Assembly: GCA_020846745.1 (NCBI GenBank)
Contig: JADLDI010000032.1
Location: 62,001-126,000 of the forward strand
Length of the DNA stretch: 64,000 nucleotides
Direction of reading: 5' to 3'
From: Bryobacterales bacterium
GTDB lineage: Bacteria; Acidobacteriota; Terriglobia; Bryobacterales; Bryobacteraceae
The position numbers and the translations under genes were made by a program. The notes below the pieces were generated by a model that worked only from the letters and a program-made list of their open reading frames with translations, was not told where the DNA came from and made no database searches. Positions 61,624 to 64,000 of this stretch are shown here, in pieces (positions within the stretch are counted from its first letter, which is position 1; every line of letters starts with the position of its first letter).

Positions 61624-62802
61624 TTAGAAATCGGAGGAGGCGCCGGCTCCGCCGGAGTCGCCGCCGCTGAAGGTGGGGCCGGATGGGGGCGGCTGGGAGG
61701 TGAGGATATTCGGGGATGCCAGGCCGATGGCGGTTACGCCGATGTTCATCCAGGTTTTGTCTTTGCCGGAGAGGCGTTTGGCGGTGAAGCCGTGGCGGAT
61801 TCCGTCGGGTTTCCGGGCTAGCCAGCGGCGGAGGAACAGGACGATGGCGATTAGCAGGCCACCCAGGAACATCGCGTCCCAACTGTGGCGTTGCCAGCCT
61901 AGATACGGCTTGTTGGTGACTAATGTCAGGAAGGCGGTGATAGCTCCGGCGGCGATTACTAAGCGGTCCTTTTCGCGGATGCCCCGGCGAAGTGCGAGGG
62001 CCGGAATGAGCCAGATCAGGACCCAGGTGGTCCAGTAGAAAAATGGAGCTTGCTCCGTGGTGGGATGGTCGACGTACCGGAAAAACCGCATCAGGTCGCC
62101 GATTGGTATTTGGAGGTTCAGGTCGAGGTAGAGGCCGAACCAGAGGAGCGCTTCAGCGATGGAGTACTGGCTGTTGAGGTAGGTGGCGCGATAGCGAGGT
62201 CGTAACGCGACGATAGCGGCGATGCCGCCGGAGTACATGATCGCGACGTTGAGGCGGTGGGTTGAAGGGGGCGGCTCCCAGGGGGCGGGTAGCCAGGCGA
62301 GGAAGAGCATGGCTCCGAGAAAGATATAGGACAGGCCGAAGCGATGCCAGATGCAGAAAGAAACAATCGCAGCAGCGGGCGGGACCCAAAAGTCAGCGTG
62401 CTCCTTGCCGAACGCGAGATAGGTTCCGATGGAGAGGAATGCGATTGAGGAGACGAGGAGCGCTTCTTCGATTCCGTAGCGATAGAGGCGGGCGGCGGAA
62501 ACGGTGACCTCGGCCGCGGCATAGGCGAGGGCGGCGAACAGGAGCAAGAACGATCCGATTGTGAAGTCGGGGGCATTCTTCAGGAAGGTAAAGAGAAAGA
62601 GAGCGGTGATGGCGCCGAGGATGATCGCGGTGAAGAAGAAGAGGACGAGGCGGAGAAAGATGTTGGTGCGGCGGAGGTCGCAAGGGGTGTCCTGCGCCAT
62701 GCCGGCGAATTGTTCTGGCGTGATGAAGCCTTGGCTGCGCCAATCGTGGAGCAGGTCGCGAGCGAGGCGCGCTTCTTGACTGGAGTCGGAGTAGGCTCTC
62801 AT
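61624..62802 (-). CDS. Multi-pass membrane protein, DUF2157/DUF4401-like
   Basis: The 392-residue protein begins with a soluble helical part (LLHDWRSQGFITPEQFAGMAQ) like the N terminus of DUF2157 proteins, then has about ten transmembrane helices to residue 335 and a Gly/Ser-rich tail (SGPTFSGGDSGGAGASSDF). No catalytic motif is seen. It overlaps the related gene at 62799 by four bases, so the two products probably form one membrane complex of unknown role. Confidence 0.72.
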   Translation of the reverse strand: MRAYSDSSQEARLARDLLHDWRSQGFITPEQFAGMAQDTPCDLRRTNIFLRLVLFFFTAIILGAITALFLFTFLKNAPDFTIGSFLLLFAALAYAAAEVTVSAARLYRYGIEEALLVSSIAFLSIGTYLAFGKEHADFWVPPAAAIVSFCIWHRFGLSYIFLGAMLFLAWLPAPWEPPPSTHRLNVAIMYSGGIAAIVALRPRYRATYLNSQYSIAEALLWFGLYLDLNLQIPIGDLMRFFRYVDHPTTEQAPFFYWTTWVLIWLIPALALRRGIREKDRLVIAAGAITAFLTLVTNKPYLGWQRHSWDAMFLGGLLIAIVLFLRRWLARKPDGIRHGFTAKRLSGKDKTWMNIGVTAIGLASPNILTSQPPPSGPTFSGGDSGGAGASSDF

Positions 62803-63743
62803 GGCTGCCTTCCGAAGCGGCGCGCGATGGCGACGATGGTGATGAGCATGGCCGTGCCGGTGACGGTGAAGTAACCGAAGATGACGGTGTCGCCGGTCAT
62901 GCCGCGGACGAGCACGGCGCTGATGCCGATGTAACCGTAGAGGGCGGCATACGCTACGAAGGGAAACTCACGGTTTTTGAGGCCCCAGGCGAGGGACGCT
63001 CCGCAGGCGAGAATAAGGCCGAGCAGCCAGGGTAAGCTGCCGTCGCGATTGAACGTTCCGGAGACGAGCGCGCAGAAGAGCACATTGGCGGCGAGGTTGA
63101 GATACGCCCCGAGAAAGTGGGGTTTCAGGTTGTGGCGGGCGAGGTTGGCGCCGGCGATGGAGATGAGGAGGCTGTAAAGAATCGCGTAGTAGCGGTATGA
63201 CTCGTCCTGGTGGGAAGGCCAGCGGGAGATGGTGAGGCCGAACCATCCGGCGAGGGCGGAGAGGGCGAGCGAGAGGACGAAGCGGTTGTCGAAGCGGTAG
63301 GCGAGAGAGAAGAAGAAGGCGGCGGTGGAGAGGAGGTACAGGTCCCATTGGCCGGAGAGCAGATGGAACTGTGTCTCGATGTAGGAGAGTTCGAGCGACC
63401 AGAGGAGGCAGCCGAAATACAGGACGTAGTCGAAGACAAGGCTGGGCGGTGGAATTTCGGCGCGAGACCAGGCAGGCGCGCGGGAGAAGGTGTAGTAGAG
63501 CGAGGCGGCGAGGGCGGCGGTGAGGATGGAGAGGAGGAGGACGTCGCCGAGTTGCTGGGAGAAGGTGGTGACGGTCAAGCCGAGGCCGGCGATGAAGACG
63601 AGAATGCCGGCGAAGAGGAGGATGTTGAGTTCGAGGAAGACGGAGAAGGGCTTGCCTTGGGAGAGGTCGGCGAGGACGGCATGCTGTTCGGGCGATAGGA
63701 CGCCGGACTGCTTCCACTGATCGAGGCGGGTGAGGATGGTCAT
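62799..63743 (-). CDS. DUF2157-like membrane protein
   Basis: A 314-residue protein starting MTILTRLDQWKQSGVLSPEQHAVLADLSQG, the DUF2157 cytoplasmic helix pair, followed by about nine transmembrane helices. The ATG at 63741-63743 starts the conserved N terminus; the open frame continues 21 codons upstream without similarity. It precedes a second membrane protein of the same general plan, which suggests duplication. Function unknown. Confidence 0.75.
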   Translation of the reverse strand: MTILTRLDQWKQSGVLSPEQHAVLADLSQGKPFSVFLELNILLFAGILVFIAGLGLTVTTFSQQLGDVLLLSILTAALAASLYYTFSRAPAWSRAEIPPPSLVFDYVLYFGCLLWSLELSYIETQFHLLSGQWDLYLLSTAAFFFSLAYRFDNRFVLSLALSALAGWFGLTISRWPSHQDESYRYYAILYSLLISIAGANLARHNLKPHFLGAYLNLAANVLFCALVSGTFNRDGSLPWLLGLILACGASLAWGLKNREFPFVAYAALYGYIGISAVLVRGMTGDTVIFGYFTVTGTAMLITIVAIARRFGRQP

Positions 63744-63771
63744 GGCGTGGCGGTTAGCGGGCTTGTGATCG

Positions 63772-64000
63772 CTAGGCCGTGAGCAATTCGCGGATGACGC
63801 GGCCATGGACGTCTGTCAGGCGGAAGTCGCGGCCGCCGAAGCGGAAGGTGAGGCGTTCGTGGTTGATGCCCAAGAGGTGGAGGATGGTGGCATGAAGGTC
63901 GTGAATGTCGAGCGGGTTTTCCGTGACGCGATAACCGTAGTCGTCGGTGGCGCCGAAGATCGTTCCTTTGCGGACACCGCCGCCGGCTAGCCAGAGGCTG
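63772..64000 (-). CDS. C-terminal end of another DUF1501 protein (cut by window edge)
   Basis: The minus strand reads [19 protein letters not shown] at the window edge, then [21 protein letters not shown] and finally [23 protein letters not shown] before TAG at 63772-63774. This is the characteristic C terminus of the planctomycete-type DUF1501 family ([21 protein letters not shown]). Only about 75 residues are inside. A DUF1549/DUF1553 partner may lie just outside. Confidence 0.88.
   Translation of the reverse strand, partial: SLWLAGGGVRKGTIFGATDDYGYRVTENPLDIHDLHATILHLLGINHERLTFRFGGRDFRLTDVHGRVIRELLTA

Overview
The window reads as a chromosomal segment of a GC-rich Gram-negative soil-type bacterium, most likely an Acidobacteriota member of the Bryobacterales/Solibacter group. 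This placement is an inference. It rests on an Oar-like TonB receptor with an N-terminal carboxypeptidase-regulatory domain, a DUF1549/DUF1553 plus DUF1501 gene pair, orphan MacB-type permeases, an HpnE-like hopanoid enzyme, and dispersed short repeats. No 16S rRNA is present to settle it.

Layout. 1-4 kb: fused anthranilate synthase trpEG, two small membrane genes and hpnE. 4-8.1 kb: sugar-type oxidoreductase, two GT2 glycosyltransferases and a fucosyltransferase-like protein. 8.1-10.7 kb: class II aldolase divergent from a zinc-ribbon rhomboid protease, which is coupled to a second Gfo/Idh/MocA oxidoreductase. 10.8-12.7 kb: an accessory, decaying patch with a DUF6883/DUF4926 pair, a toxin-antitoxin remnant, a duplicated oxidoreductase tail, a dispersed repeat and a SEC-C protein. 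13-18.7 kb: a surface-polysaccharide export and assembly operon (Wzm-type permease, Wzt-type ATPase, coiled-coil protein, 1251-residue triple glycosyltransferase). 18.7-20.4 kb: XRE-ImmA/IrrE plus DUF4411 PIN-like toxin-antitoxin pair. 20.5-27.2 kb: glycine-zipper exported protein and membrane spermidine-synthase-like protein, divergent from the TonB receptor. 27.2-30.6 kb: bcp, a 12-copy palindrome array, cytochrome c, tRNA-Glu, folK, ruvB. 30.6-36.2 kb: two-lobe esterase, rpoD, nrdR, flippase-like membrane protein. 36.3-39.9 kb: tightly overlapping ECF sigma/anti-sigma envelope operon. 40-48 kb: TPR protein, lipoprotein, lipA, ftcD coupled to an imidazolonepropionase homologue without its metal ligands, M20 peptidase, exported glycoside-hydrolase-like protein. 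48-52 kb: two MacB-type permeases and a MacA-type fusion protein without an ATPase. 52-56 kb: REP-associated tyrosine transposase (RAYT), palindromes, dnaE2 and tRNA-Sec. 56-64 kb: DUF1501, DUF1549/1553, trmFO, xerC, two DUF2157-like membrane proteins and the tail of another DUF1501 gene.

The most interesting signals are four. (1) A RAYT gene stands beside palindromes whose arms are identical to those of a 12-copy array about 24 kb away, which suggests an acidobacterial REP/RAYT system. (2) A HutI-fold protein has lost all its metal ligands yet is translationally coupled to an intact formimidoyltransferase. (3) A selenocysteine tRNA is present although no selenoprotein is visible in the window. 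(4) The 10.7-12.7 kb patch shows how short repeats and deletions rework genes, including a nucleotidyltransferase toxin apparently reduced to its two ends.
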